From NCBI RefSeq assembly GCF_003628435.1, contig NZ_RBZN01000009.1, positions 1-64,000 of the forward strand: a stretch of DNA of 64,000 nucleotides, written 5' to 3'. The notes under the pieces were generated by a model. It was not told where the DNA came from, ran no database searches, and saw nothing but the letters and a program-made list of their open reading frames with translations. A program made the position numbers and the translations under genes. Below are positions 8,276 through 18,649 of the stretch, piece by piece; the first letter of the stretch is position 1, and every line of letters starts with the position of its first letter. Origin of the DNA: Ureibacillus endophyticus (lineage in GTDB: Bacteria; Bacillota; Bacilli; Bacillales_A; Planococcaceae).

Positions 8276-9373
8276 CTATCTAAAGAAATACCACAAAATA
8301 AATAGTAACGTAGCAACTGCTAATATTGCTATAGTTACGCGAAGTGGAGAAGTTGGCACATCGCCACCTACTTTACCTGTTTGACCATTCACCATAAAAT
8401 GATAGATTTTATTATTAAATGTAAAGGACGATAGCCAAATAGGTAGCATTAAATATTTGTACGTGATGTCATCGTGGGTTGTTGAAAGTTTTAAATTCCG
8501 AACACGGTCTGCATTGTGCTCGCGCTTAATTTTTGATGAAATTCTCCCATGAAGATGATCATGAATTTCTTTCCGCGCTTGACCCCAACCTTCTTTTAAG
8601 CCGAGACTATAGCGCTCTGATAAAAAGCCAGCAACGTACTCAGGTCGATATCCTTTGTTATTTAAAACGTTAAACGGTTCTACTTTTTTCATCATTTTAC
8701 GGTCGTACCTTTTTGTTGCACTCACTAAATGGTCGTCAATAAACTCCTGATAAAAACCGGATGTGTTATACCAATCTGTTTCCGTTCGTTCCTTACCATC
8801 TTTATCCTTCACTTTCCGATCAATCCCATATTGTGCGTTATAGCGTGAACTTGTTTTCGTATCAAATGTCCAGTAAGGCACATATACGCCTTTAAAACTA
8901 TCTGGTTTGGCGCTCCGCTTTGCTTCGCTCGGCATAAACCATTTTCCTTTAATCCACTTTTGAAAGTTTTCACCCGCTTGCTTATCCGTTACTTCGAAAA
9001 CACATACCCCGTTCGGAGCTAAAGAGTTCGTATCGGAAGCTTCCATAACTTGATTCGAACCACAATATGGGCAACTATCTGCTACTTGTAATGCATCATA
9101 GATTGTTTCAGCAGAACAAGACTTACAAATAATTGTTTTCTTTTCTGCCCCCCAGTCAAAATTCCCTGTTTTTTCAGCTTCTTCAAAATCCATTTCCTGA
9201 GCAACACGTTCTTCCTCATCCTCAGGTAAAGGGATATCTGTTTCATGATCACAATATGGGCATTTTAATTTACCAGCTGTGGGGTTAAATTCAATTGATG
9301 CACCACAGGATGTACATTCCGCATTAAATTGAAGGGAAGCATTTTTTGTATTTTCTACATCTTGTATCGACAT
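8276..9373 (-). CDS. YdjG-like zinc-ribbon protein with C-terminal membrane anchor
   Basis: A 365-residue protein. The N-terminal third carries paired Cys motifs of TFIIB-type zinc ribbons (CTSC/CPYC near residue 20-40, and a second CKSC/CPYC pair near 85-110). A mixed alpha/beta middle follows, and the protein ends in one hydrophobic membrane segment (about 343-363, VTIAILAVATLLFILWYFF). This layout matches YdjG of Bacillus subtilis, which works with the SPFH protein YdjI and the phage-shock protein PspA at the membrane. The gene starts 11 bases after the stop of the SPFH gene with AGGAGGTG before the ATG, so the two form an operon. There is no pspA-like gene in the window. Function (membrane stress/organisation) is inferred from the pairing. 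Confidence 0.75.
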   Translation of the reverse strand: MSIQDVENTKNASLQFNAECTSCGASIEFNPTAGKLKCPYCDHETDIPLPEDEEERVAQEMDFEEAEKTGNFDWGAEKKTIICKSCSAETIYDALQVADSCPYCGSNQVMEASDTNSLAPNGVCVFEVTDKQAGENFQKWIKGKWFMPSEAKRSAKPDSFKGVYVPYWTFDTKTSSRYNAQYGIDRKVKDKDGKERTETDWYNTSGFYQEFIDDHLVSATKRYDRKMMKKVEPFNVLNNKGYRPEYVAGFLSERYSLGLKEGWGQARKEIHDHLHGRISSKIKREHNADRVRNLKLSTTHDDITYKYLMLPIWLSSFTFNNKIYHFMVNGQTGKVGGDVPTSPLRVTIAILAVATLLFILWYFFR

Positions 9374-9384
9374 CGTTACACCTC

Positions 9385-10800
9385 CTACTTAACGTCCTTC
9401 TCATCGAAGCGGTCTCCGCATTCTGGACAGAATTTCGGTGGTGATGATGGATCTTCAGGTTCCCAACTACACTTATCACAAGCATATTGAAGTGCGCCTT
9501 CAGGTTTCTTACTACCACATTCCGAACAAAACTTCCCTTTATTAATTGCGCCACAGCTACAAGACCATCCATCCGCTGCAGGTTTTGTATTTCCACAATC
9601 CGAGCAAAACTTTCCAGTATTTTTAGTGCCACAACTGCAAGTCCAAACGTCCACTATTGGCTTTGTAGCACCGCAATCCGCACAAAATTTTCCAGTATTC
9701 GAAACACCACAAGAGCACGTCCATGTATTCGAATTCGTAGTAGGGGCAGGTTTAGGTGCCTGTTGTTGTTGTGCCATTTGGGCTTGTCGATTTTGTTCAC
9801 TCATTTGGAAAAGCTGGCCGGCATTGACACCACCAGTTTGTGAAGCCATATTTAATCCCATAAATCCTGTAATGGCTCCCCCTTCGTTACTAGCAGCTTT
9901 TGTCATAGCCTCAGCCTGAGCACCAGTTAAATGAGCTGCCGCCATTCCAGGATCACGTAAAATCGCATTTCTTTGAAGTTGTTTAATCATCGCTTCATCT
10001 TCTTCTGATGCCTTCATCGTACTTATACCAAAAGAGACAATGGCAATTCCTCTAGTTGCTAGCCATTTTTCTGATAGAACTTTATTAAGTGCATCTGCTA
10101 ATTCCAATGTGTGTGCAGGGATTTCACTATAACGAACACCACTCGCAGAAATTTGCGCGAATGCCGGTTGTAGGGCTGTCATAAGTTCAGTTTTTAGTTG
10201 GCTTTCAATGGTATCACGTTTATAATCCGTTTCTACATTTCCACAAACATTTGTATAAAAAAGCAAGGGATCGATTATTTTATATGAATATTCCCCGTGA
10301 CAACGGATTGAAATATCAATATCGAGACCTATATTTAGATCGATCACTCGAAAAGGAACTGGCGATGGTGTACCATATTTGTTACCAACAATTTCTTTCT
10401 TATTAAAATAGTAAACACGTTGATCTTTACCTGGTTCGCCACCAAAAGTAAAGCGTTTACCAATTTGTTTAAAGGTTTCTTTAATACCTGAAGACAAATC
10501 GTTAGAATAAAAAATAGAAGGTTCTGTTGAAGTATCATATACAAATTCACCTGGTTCTGCTGAAAACTCTACCACTCTCCCTTGTTCAACAATCATCATA
10601 CATTGCCCTTCATTGATTGCTATGATGGAACCATTACTAATAATATTATTATTTCCTTTATTCCCACTTCGCTTTGATGTTCGTTTCTTCCCTTTTGTTA
10701 CGAGTACATCCGCTGGGAGCGAATCGCAATAAAAATATTCACGCCATTGATCTTCTAATACGCCAACTAATGAACCAACGCCAGCTTTTAATAAGCCCAA
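9385..10800 (-). CDS. YdjI-like SPFH-domain protein with C-terminal zinc ribbons
   Basis: A 471-residue protein. Residues 1-330 are the SPFH/virion-core-like region of the YdjI family, a scaffold on the cytoplasmic face of the membrane. A Gln/Ala/Pro-rich linker follows (about 335-360). The tail then holds three near-identical Cys4 modules (WTCSC...GKFCADCG, WTCSC...GKFCSDCG, WSCSC...GKFCSECG) and a last rubredoxin-like module (CDKC...CPEC). The extended tail makes it clearly longer than a bare SPFH protein such as B. subtilis YdjI. The start is TTG at 10800 with AGGGGG nine bases upstream. It is first in a two-gene operon with the YdjG-like gene. B. subtilis YdjI recruits PspA to membranes; a similar role here is inference. 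Confidence 0.78.
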   Translation of the reverse strand: MGLLKAGVGSLVGVLEDQWREYFYCDSLPADVLVTKGKKRTSKRSGNKGNNNIISNGSIIAINEGQCMMIVEQGRVVEFSAEPGEFVYDTSTEPSIFYSNDLSSGIKETFKQIGKRFTFGGEPGKDQRVYYFNKKEIVGNKYGTPSPVPFRVIDLNIGLDIDISIRCHGEYSYKIIDPLLFYTNVCGNVETDYKRDTIESQLKTELMTALQPAFAQISASGVRYSEIPAHTLELADALNKVLSEKWLATRGIAIVSFGISTMKASEEDEAMIKQLQRNAILRDPGMAAAHLTGAQAEAMTKAASNEGGAITGFMGLNMASQTGGVNAGQLFQMSEQNRQAQMAQQQQAPKPAPTTNSNTWTCSCGVSNTGKFCADCGATKPIVDVWTCSCGTKNTGKFCSDCGNTKPAADGWSCSCGAINKGKFCSECGSKKPEGALQYACDKCSWEPEDPSSPPKFCPECGDRFDEKDVK

Positions 10801-11026
10801 AAAATAATTCCCCCTATTCGAGTTACTTTATGTGTTTGCAAATTGCCATAAAACCATAGAAAAAAGTATTTTTTAAATGTCTCAAAATAAATCCTACAAT
10901 ACCGTATAATAATATGCCGATACCCTAAATATATAACAATTTACTTTTATGTAATTAAATGTATATTAAGCGCAAATTTTCATGAAATATTCGACTTCAT
11001 AATATATTTGATAAAATTCAAAAATA

Positions 11027-11055
11027 GAAAAGACCAAGGAATTTTCCCTGGTCTT
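11027..11055 (-). terminator. Terminator after the DUF3006 gene
   Basis: GACCAAGGA and TTCCCTGGTC pair and are followed on the minus strand by CTTTTCTATTTTT. The stem overlaps the stop codon of the DUF3006 gene. Confidence 0.65.
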
Positions 11056-11287
11056 AAGAATTATTTTTCTTTAGTTTTTCGATTAAAGCATCTACTTTAT
11101 CTTTCGTAATTTTCGTTTCCTCTTCTAACAACTCGATTGTGCCATCTTCGTGAATATTAACAATGTCTCCCTCTGTTAGAGAGATGTTTACTTCTGATAC
11201 AGCTATCAAGCGTTGCTGTGATTCATCATCTTTTGACAAGAAAACATAGAATCCATCATCAATTCGATCTAAAGTGTATTTACTCAT
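11054..11287 (-). CDS. DUF3006-type small protein
   Basis: A 77-residue acidic protein (MSKYTLDRIDDGFYVFL...) matching the DUF3006 family. It has a small beta-rich core and a charged C-terminal helix. Members are commonly encoded just after ComEC/Rec2-type metallo-hydrolase genes, as here. No enzymatic motif is visible and it has no signal peptide. If the frameshift in the upstream gene is ignored, that gene's original stop overlaps this ATG as TAATG, so translation was probably coupled. Its biochemical role is not known to me. Confidence 0.75.
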   Translation of the reverse strand: MSKYTLDRIDDGFYVFLSKDDESQQRLIAVSEVNISLTEGDIVNIHEDGTIELLEEETKITKDKVDALIEKLKKNNS

Positions 11288-11300
11288 TATTTTTCACACG

Positions 11301-12320
11301 CTACCCCATCATCATCTCGGTCATGTTTTTTTCATATGCAGGATGTCCTTTTTTCACACCATATGGATAAATCTTTCTCATCTCTGTACAATTTTTAAAT
11401 TTTGTTTGAGATGTTTTAGTAGTCGTACTAGGATTAGTAGTTGTTTTTCCTGTACTTGCTTTACTAGTTGATGCTTTAGGACATGCATTCGTTACTTTAT
11501 GAGTTTTTCCATCCGTTGTCACAGTAATATTACAATGTATAGGCGTTTTATAAATTTTGGCTCCAACATTTTTTAAGCTTTTTACAACTGATGCATGTGG
11601 ATGTCCATACATATTATCTTTTCCGTAACTTAAAATCGCAACTTTTGGTTTTACTTTACTAATAAATTTAGGAGAACTACTTGTATCTGAACCATGATGG
11701 CCAGCTTTTAATACTGTTGCATTTACATTTACTTTATATTTAGAAGCCAATTGTTCTTCAATTTCCTTAGTAGCATCACCTGTTAATAAAAATGAAACTT
11801 TATTATACGTTAGCTTAAGGACAATGGACGCATTATTACTATCTTCAGCTTTATTATTTGAATATAACACTTGAGTTTTCATTTTCGGATCAAGTTGATA
11901 CGTTTTTAGCGGTGTCGGTACAATATAATTTATTTTCTTTTTATCAACTAATGTAAGCAATTCATAATACGTATCTGTTGTATGTGTTCTACCGCTGTCT
12001 ATAAAGTGTTTAACTTTAAATGATTTTAAAACATCGATTAAACCACCAATATGATCTGCATCTGGATGTGTTGCTACTACGTAATCTAAAGTTTTAACAC
12101 CTTTTGATTTTAAAAATGAAACGACATCTTTTCCTGCCGTTTTTGGTCCACCATCGATTAACATATTTTTACCCGCTGGAGCTTGTACTAAAATTGAATC
12201 CCCTTGACCTACGTTAATAAAGTGGACTTTTAAATTTTTGGTTGCTGCATTCGCATCTGTGATTGGTAAAAATCCAAATATTAATATTACAATTGCAATA
12301 ATTGAAAGTAGTTTTTTCAT
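11301..12320 (-). CDS. Secreted ComEC/Rec2-like metallo-beta-lactamase-fold hydrolase, C-terminal Excalibur motif frameshifted
   Basis: A 339-residue protein. A signal peptide ends at DANA-A (about residue 25). Residues 28-265 form a metallo-beta-lactamase fold with the metal motif HPDADH (about 84-89), matching the stand-alone hydrolase domain of ComEC/Rec2 relatives, which probably act on nucleic acid or nucleotides outside the cell. A Ser/Thr/Lys-rich linker leads to FKNCTEMRKIYPYGVKKGHPAY, the start of an Excalibur calcium-binding domain. There the frame runs out at TAG after an A7 tract (11326-11332). With one more A the frame would read DRDDDGVACEK and stop at 11287, which completes the motif and overlaps the next ATG. 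So the gene is either truncated by a one-base loss, slips at the tract, or contains a sequencing error. Confidence 0.85.
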   Translation of the reverse strand: MKKLLSIIAIVILIFGFLPITDANAATKNLKVHFINVGQGDSILVQAPAGKNMLIDGGPKTAGKDVVSFLKSKGVKTLDYVVATHPDADHIGGLIDVLKSFKVKHFIDSGRTHTTDTYYELLTLVDKKKINYIVPTPLKTYQLDPKMKTQVLYSNNKAEDSNNASIVLKLTYNKVSFLLTGDATKEIEEQLASKYKVNVNATVLKAGHHGSDTSSSPKFISKVKPKVAILSYGKDNMYGHPHASVVKSLKNVGAKIYKTPIHCNITVTTDGKTHKVTNACPKASTSKASTGKTTTNPSTTTKTSQTKFKNCTEMRKIYPYGVKKGHPAYEKNMTEMMMG

Positions 12321-12453
12321 TACTAGTTCCCCTTTCGATTACAATCTAATTGCTCACCCTTTTTATTAAGTTTAAAAATTAGAGAATCTCCTCAACATTT
12401 TGTTTTCAATTTTATTCCCAACTATACAAATCCTAACTAATTGTTTAAATTAA

Positions 12454-14154
<1,701 letters not shown>

Positions 14155-14162
14155 TTTTTTGT

Positions 14163-14190
14163 GGTGTCACATTTGTGGCACCTTTTTATT
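14163..14190 (+). terminator. Terminator of ykpA
   Basis: GGTGTCAC and GTGGCACC pair around ATTT (one G-T wobble) and are followed by TTTTTATT. Confidence 0.8.
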
Positions 14191-14300
14191 TCGGTGATTT
14201 TAGTTTACATAATAATATTATTTCATACATTTTCATTTATTATTACAGAAGTTTGCTTTATACATGCTTCTAAATATACTTATGGAACAATGTACGCGCT

Positions 14301-14740
14301 ATTTTTGTATTCATTCTATCTATGAAGACCATTTTCTACCTTTTTCCACGAGATTTTTGCATTCATCTATCTTATGAATACATTTTCTTCCCTTTTTCCA
14401 TTGATTTTTTGTATTCATCTGCATTATGAATTCATTATCTTCCCTTTTTCCAGTGATTTTTTGTATTCATCTGCATTATGAATACATTATCTTCCCTTTT
14501 TCCATTGAATTTTTGTATTCATCTATCTTATGAATACATTATCTTCCCTTTTTCCATTGATTTTTTGTATTCATCTGCATTATGAATACATTATCTTCCC
14601 TTTTTCCATTGATTTTTTGTATTCATCTGCATTATGAATTCATTATCTTCCCTTTTTCCAGTGATTTTTTGTATTCATCTTCCTTATATGAATACATTTT
14701 CTTTCATTTTTCCATTGAATTTTTGTATTCATCCTGAACC
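14301..14740. repeat. 52-bp tandem repeat array 1 (about 8 units)
   Basis: The spacing of the recurring word CCA in TTTTTCCA (14346, 14398, 14450, 14502, 14554) is exactly 52 bases. Each unit carries a palindrome GTATTCAT-N7-ATGAATAC followed by a T/C-rich stretch (CATTATCTTCCCTTTTTCCA). The middle units are nearly identical; the outer ones have drifted and the last has a short insertion. There is no reading frame through it. The flanks at 14191-14300 and 14741-14971 are AT-rich with no gene seen. The period is shared with arrays at 42.2 and 49.1-50.2 kb. Confidence 0.92.
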
Positions 14741-14971
14741 ATAAACTTTGAAGACAATGCTTATTCTTTGTTAAGTCTCTATATTCTGTCAATCCGCCCA
14801 ACTAAAATAGATTTTTTTACGAAATTGATTCCCAATTTTTAAATTACTATCTATGTAATTCGACATTTCTAATACCCCATCACCCAACATAAACTTATTA
14901 CGAAAATCGACAGAAAATAAGTGCAATTCAAATTATATAACGTTATAGTATTTTATAAGGAGGTATTTAAT

Positions 14972-15595
14972 TTGAAATATCTACTAACAATTTTTTCCAC
15001 CATTTTATTAATTGGTTGTACCCAAGTTTTAATGGATGATTCCCCGCCCCCGTCAAAAGATCCCGTAAGTGTAGAAGAAACAAAAACTGATTTTAAAAAA
15101 TTCTTTAAACCTGATGGCTCTACTGCATCTTTTTTAGGTGAAGGAAATGAATTTGCATCTTATACCGAAAAAACAAAATGGCTTTCAGACGATTATGTTG
15201 CTACAGTCATTGATAATGGTGGGGCTACCACAATGAAAATTTATCGTGTATTAGAGGATAGAATTGACTTAATTTATGATAAGCTTGTTGAAGAAATGCC
15301 CAATGACATTACTTATCCTGAAGTGAAAAGCTTAGAAAAACTGGAAGCGATCGAACCATATTTTGCTGGTCCAATTGAAGTTGGTACTACCTTTGGCAAT
15401 TGGGAGATTGTCGAAACTGGAGCATCAGTTGATACTCATTTTGAATCGTTTGAAAATGTAGTCGTTATTGAGGAACAACAGGAGGATTATATAAATCGAA
15501 AATATCTTGTCGAAGGTTTTGGCGTTGTAAAAGCTGTTTATACAGATACAAATGAAGAATATATTGTCACTTCTACTTTAGAAAAATTAGAGTAA
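14972..15595 (+). CDS. Putative lipoprotein, unknown function
   Basis: A 207-residue protein with a lipoprotein signal: Lys at position 2, a hydrophobic stretch, and the lipobox LIGC, so it should be anchored to the outer face of the membrane. The mature part is acidic, lacks Cys, and begins with a Pro/Ser-rich linker. I do not recognise a family; it looks like the small surface lipoproteins common in Bacillales. The start is TTG at 14972, seven bases after AAGGAGGT; an in-frame ATG at 14921 has no ribosome binding site and would spoil the signal peptide. It is monocistronic, between a repeat array and the convergent cold-shock gene. Confidence 0.72.
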   Translation: MKYLLTIFSTILLIGCTQVLMDDSPPPSKDPVSVEETKTDFKKFFKPDGSTASFLGEGNEFASYTEKTKWLSDDYVATVIDNGGATTMKIYRVLEDRIDLIYDKLVEEMPNDITYPEVKSLEKLEAIEPYFAGPIEVGTTFGNWEIVETGASVDTHFESFENVVVIEEQQEDYINRKYLVEGFGVVKAVYTDTNEEYIVTSTLEKLE

Positions 15596-15611
15596 GCTAT
15601 GTGAACACGTG

Positions 15612-15642
15612 AAAAGAGACATCCCCTTCTAGGAATGTCTCG
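15612..15642 (-). terminator. Terminator between the lipoprotein and cold-shock genes
   Basis: GAGACAT and ATGTCTC pair (15616-15641), with CTTTTC following on the minus strand. It best serves the cold-shock gene and may also stop the plus-strand lipoprotein transcript. Confidence 0.6.
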
Positions 15643-15671
15643 AATTAACGAATGTAATTTAATTTTAAAAA

Positions 15672-15872
15672 TTAAAGTTTAACAACGTTAGCAGCTTGTG
15701 GTCCGCGGTTGCCATCTACAACTTCGAATTCCACTTTTTGACCTTCGTCAAGAGTTTTGAAACCTTCACCTTGGATAGCTGAGAAGTGTACGAATACGTC
15801 GTTTTCACCTTCAACTTCGATGAATCCAAAACCTTTTTCTGAGTTAAACCATTTTACTGTACCTTGTTTCAT
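15672..15872 (-). CDS. Cold-shock protein (CspA/CspB family)
   Basis: A 66-residue single cold-shock domain that binds single-stranded RNA and DNA and acts as an RNA chaperone. RNP1 (KGFGFIEV, about 13-20) and RNP2 (VFVHFSAI, about 26-33) are intact, and the length is the family norm. GGAGGT precedes the ATG. The promoter lies far upstream (16029-16056), leaving an untranslated leader of about 145 bases with a strong hairpin. This is typical of csp genes controlled at the RNA level by temperature. Which Csp paralogue it corresponds to (B, C or D) I cannot say. Confidence 0.93.
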   Translation of the reverse strand: MKQGTVKWFNSEKGFGFIEVEGENDVFVHFSAIQGEGFKTLDEGQKVEFEVVDGNRGPQAANVVKL

Positions 15873-15934
15873 TTAAGAAAACCTCCAAAAAAATAAATGT
15901 TAACAATATGTGATTGTTTTACCGTAATAAAAAA

Positions 15935-15990
15935 TTCACATATTACGAAGAGTACCGACATTACACCGATCACTCTTTGTAATATGTGAA
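15935..15990 (-). promoter_or_regulatory. Long hairpin in the csp 5' leader
   Basis: TTCACATATTACGAAGAGT (15935-15953) and ACTCTTTGTAATATGTGAA (15972-15990) form a 19-bp stem with a single G-T pair and an 18-base loop. It lies 63-118 bases upstream of the csp ATG and downstream of the promoter, so it is transcribed. It is a candidate thermosensor or mRNA-stability element. Confidence 0.65.
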
Positions 15991-16028
15991 TCATTTGTAC
16001 CCGGTCAAGCAATTTTATTGTTACCCTT

Positions 16029-16056
16029 AGTATACCATCATATTACAATTTGTCAA
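16029..16056 (-). promoter_or_regulatory. Sigma-A promoter of the cold-shock gene
   Basis: On the minus strand TTGACA, a 16-base spacer and TATACT. The -35 is consensus and the -10 differs at one base. Confidence 0.75.
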
Positions 16057-16126
16057 ACACTTTCTTTAACTTTTTTTACAATTTTCTTTTATTTCAGTAA
16101 ATTGATCGGTGTGATTTTAGTATGAA

Positions 16127-16399
16127 CTACCCTTCAAGAATTATACCGTGGAAAATTTGAATATCGTCTTCACAAGCCTCGCAATACTCTCTTTCATCTA
16201 ATGACCAAAAGGCGTAATACTTCCCTTCCCGACATTCTTCATGTTCATATCGTTTTCGAAAATCTTCGAGCAATTCATGTAATGCCGAATCATACTCTTC
16301 TTTTGTGTCAAAATTATGTTCAGATACAATAGTAGATTCCCATCCCTCAAATTTCCACCAAGGTTCGTAATCTGCCTTCATATAAATAATCTTATACAT
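16127..16399 (-). CDS. DUF1033-type protein
   Basis: A 90-residue acidic, tryptophan-rich cytosolic protein (MYKIIYMKADYEPWWKFEGWE...) matching the DUF1033 family of Bacilli and relatives. It has two Cys near the end (CEAC) and no signal peptide or membrane segment. The function is unknown to me. It is monocistronic and divergent from the chemoreceptor gene, with 121 bases between the two starts that must hold both promoters. Confidence 0.7.
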   Translation of the reverse strand: MYKIIYMKADYEPWWKFEGWESTIVSEHNFDTKEEYDSALHELLEDFRKRYEHEECREGKYYAFWSLDEREYCEACEDDIQIFHGIILEG

Positions 16400-16520
16400 A
16401 GATAATGCCTCACCTTCTACTATTGTATTTTAGTTAACAATTGGTAATATGTCTATTTTTGCAATCGGCTATATGGTAAAATTATTCTATCTATTTAAGA
16501 TTTGGAGAGTGACAACAACT

Positions 16521-18236
16521 ATGTTTTCATCATTAAAACCGAAAGCCGACGTTAATCTTTTATTCACTCGTGGAACTAATTTACAAGCTAGTGGCCGTTT
16601 TTTACAAACACTGCAATTTAATAATTTTACTAGCCAAGATCAAGAAAATTTGAAAGAAATTTATAATGGACTTCAAAAAATTGCACCAACAATGAATGAA
16701 ATATTTAGAAACTACTTAGAAGAAATTTCACCCGATGGACAAACACATATCTCTAACGAAGAAATTCAACAATATTTAAATCAATTTTTCTTAGCAGAAC
16801 GAAACGATGAGTATGTGGCTAATACAACAAAGTTTTTTAATTTATTTAGAACATATCATTATGAAGCGGGTAAATTAATTGTAGTCTTTAATCAGCTCGC
16901 ATTTTTTATGAACACACATATATTACATAATTTTGGACTAAAACCAAATAAAGCTTTTGCTTATATGAAATCGCTATCATCAGCAGTAAATATTGATCAA
17001 GAGTTATTAGTGGAAACATTAACAGAAAAAATCATTGAAAATGTTGTCAGTGAAATTTCCTCTTTAATGGACGCTAACGCAAAAATCATGTATATGAAAG
17101 ATTTAGTTTACAGTTTAGATCAGCAAGCACTAGAAATTCAAACATCTACTTCTGCTACTGAAGAACTTGCTGCATCTATTGCAGATATTGCACGTACTTC
17201 AAGCAATATATCTGAAAAAACAACTCAATCAGTACAATATGCAACTGATAGTAAAAATGCCATTGAACAAGCGTTAAATGATATTTTCAAAACAGGTGAT
17301 ACTTTTACGTCTATTGTTCATTCCTTTGACCAATTACAAAAGCATGTGAACGATATTGAAAATGTAGTCACTATTATAAATGAAATTGCAGATCAGACCA
17401 ATTTACTTGCTCTAAATGCCTCTATTGAAGCAGCTCGAGCTGGTGAACATGGTAAAGGCTTCTCAATTGTTGCGCAAGAAGTAAGAAAACTAGCAGAAAA
17501 TACAGTTTCTGCATTAAGTACAGTATCCACAAATGTCGATTCATTAAAATCTTATTCAACAAATGTGGCAAAATCGATTACAGATACGTCACACATTATT
17601 AATGCAGCCTCTTCGGAAGCAAAGGATACATTACCACTTCTAACAAATATTGTAGAAACAATACAAGAAATCAATCAAGATGTAGTAAATACGGCGTCGA
17701 TTACAGAGGAACAATCCGCTGCCATTGATGAAGTTTCTGATAAAATGAACAAAATTTTACACTTACAAGAGGATATAAGAGAATACAGTTCAAATACTTC
17801 TCATGACATCCATATGCTTGGTCAAGAAATCAATCGTTTCCGTAATGATGTCATTACAAATAATCATACGTATTTATCGAGCGTTACCCTTCTCCATTTA
17901 TCCAAGGCAGACCATATCTTATGGAAATGGAAGATTTATAATATGTTCTTAGGATTAGAACAGCTTCAACCATCAGATGTGTCTTCGCATAAAGAATGTA
18001 GATTAGGAAAATGGTATTTCTCTGATAAAGCGAAAGAACGTTTTGGTCACCTATCATCTTACGAGCAATTAGATTATTATCATGAAAAAGTTCACTATAA
18101 TGCAAAAGAAGCCGTAATTGAATTTACTAATGGAAACATAAAGCAAGCTGAATTGTATTTAAAAGAAATTGAAGCTGCCTCAGAAAAAGTTTTATTCTAT
18201 CTAAATGACTTAATTGACCAAATGTCAACTAATTAA
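16521..18236 (+). CDS. Soluble chemoreceptor: globin-like sensor, MCP signalling domain, C-terminal CZB domain
   Basis: A 571-residue methyl-accepting chemotaxis protein with no membrane segment. The N-terminal 170 residues align by pattern with the globin-type sensor of HemAT. However, in my alignment the position of the haem-binding His carries Phe, with a His four residues on, so haem binding is uncertain. Residues about 190-450 are the coiled-coil signalling domain, with the conserved tip [21 protein letters not shown]. The end (about 465-570) is a chemoreceptor zinc-binding (CZB) domain with the expected His/Cys set: the first His in KADH, Cys in ECRLGKWY, and HEKVH. The soluble receptor should signal to CheA/CheW in the cytosol. 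An in-frame ATG at 16449 is less likely. The acylphosphatase-like gene follows 17 bases later, probably in the same transcript. Confidence 0.85.
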   Translation: MFSSLKPKADVNLLFTRGTNLQASGRFLQTLQFNNFTSQDQENLKEIYNGLQKIAPTMNEIFRNYLEEISPDGQTHISNEEIQQYLNQFFLAERNDEYVANTTKFFNLFRTYHYEAGKLIVVFNQLAFFMNTHILHNFGLKPNKAFAYMKSLSSAVNIDQELLVETLTEKIIENVVSEISSLMDANAKIMYMKDLVYSLDQQALEIQTSTSATEELAASIADIARTSSNISEKTTQSVQYATDSKNAIEQALNDIFKTGDTFTSIVHSFDQLQKHVNDIENVVTIINEIADQTNLLALNASIEAARAGEHGKGFSIVAQEVRKLAENTVSALSTVSTNVDSLKSYSTNVAKSITDTSHIINAASSEAKDTLPLLTNIVETIQEINQDVVNTASITEEQSAAIDEVSDKMNKILHLQEDIREYSSNTSHDIHMLGQEINRFRNDVITNNHTYLSSVTLLHLSKADHILWKWKIYNMFLGLEQLQPSDVSSHKECRLGKWYFSDKAKERFGHLSSYEQLDYYHEKVHYNAKEAVIEFTNGNIKQAELYLKEIEAASEKVLFYLNDLIDQMSTN

Positions 18237-18253
18237 CGGAGGAAGTACATTTT

Positions 18254-18514
18254 ATGGCAAAACGAACCCATATCATCTTTCAAAGTAATCCTAATGAAAC
18301 TGGGCATCGTTTTTTCATAAAACAAAAAGCGATTGCCCTGGGGCTAAAAGGATTTTGCGGGGTAAATGAACAAAAACAAATTGAGGTTGAAGTCGAAGGA
18401 AAAGATAGTTCTATTGAGGAATTTCTAAAATTTGTACAAAAAGGCTTTAGTCCCTCAATCAAAATTTGTGATGAACTAAAAGGGTATGTAACGATGGAGT
18501 CGGATCTTTTATAG
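18254..18514 (+). CDS. Acylphosphatase-like protein
   Basis: An 86-residue protein with the acylphosphatase fold pattern: a first strand, then GHRFFIKQKAIALGLKGF (the Arg after the glycine loop corresponds to the phosphate-binding Arg), then a strand with IEVEVEG, then a helix IEEFLKFVQKG. The family hydrolyses acyl phosphates. The loop is not the classic GxVQGVGFR, and the catalytic Asn region (GVNEQ) carries one extra residue, so activity is uncertain. GGAGG lies eight bases before the ATG. The stop overlaps the terminator stem. Confidence 0.65.
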   Translation: MAKRTHIIFQSNPNETGHRFFIKQKAIALGLKGFCGVNEQKQIEVEVEGKDSSIEEFLKFVQKGFSPSIKICDELKGYVTMESDLL

Positions 18515-18532
18515 CCGGCTCTAAATTTTTGT
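18497..18532 (+). terminator. Terminator overlapping the end of the acylphosphatase-like gene
   Basis: GAGTCGG (18497-18503) pairs with CCGGCTC (18515-18521), followed by TAAATTTTTG. The left arm lies inside the coding end. Confidence 0.65.
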
Positions 18533-18649
18533 TTAGTATTCAAAAACACGATTATATATTGTAGGATATTACTTATATAAATCAAAACTTGTGAAACTTT
18601 TTAAACCATTCATTCGTAATACAATTATAGAACTAAAGGAGGTACGAAT

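Noticed and set aside
9324-9632. Minus frame overlapping the SPFH and zinc-ribbon genes
   Set aside because: Alternate frame of the zinc-ribbon repeats; both real genes are conserved in their own frames.
14301-14740. The 52-bp array as a CRISPR
   Set aside because: The whole unit repeats with no unique spacers, and no cas genes are present.
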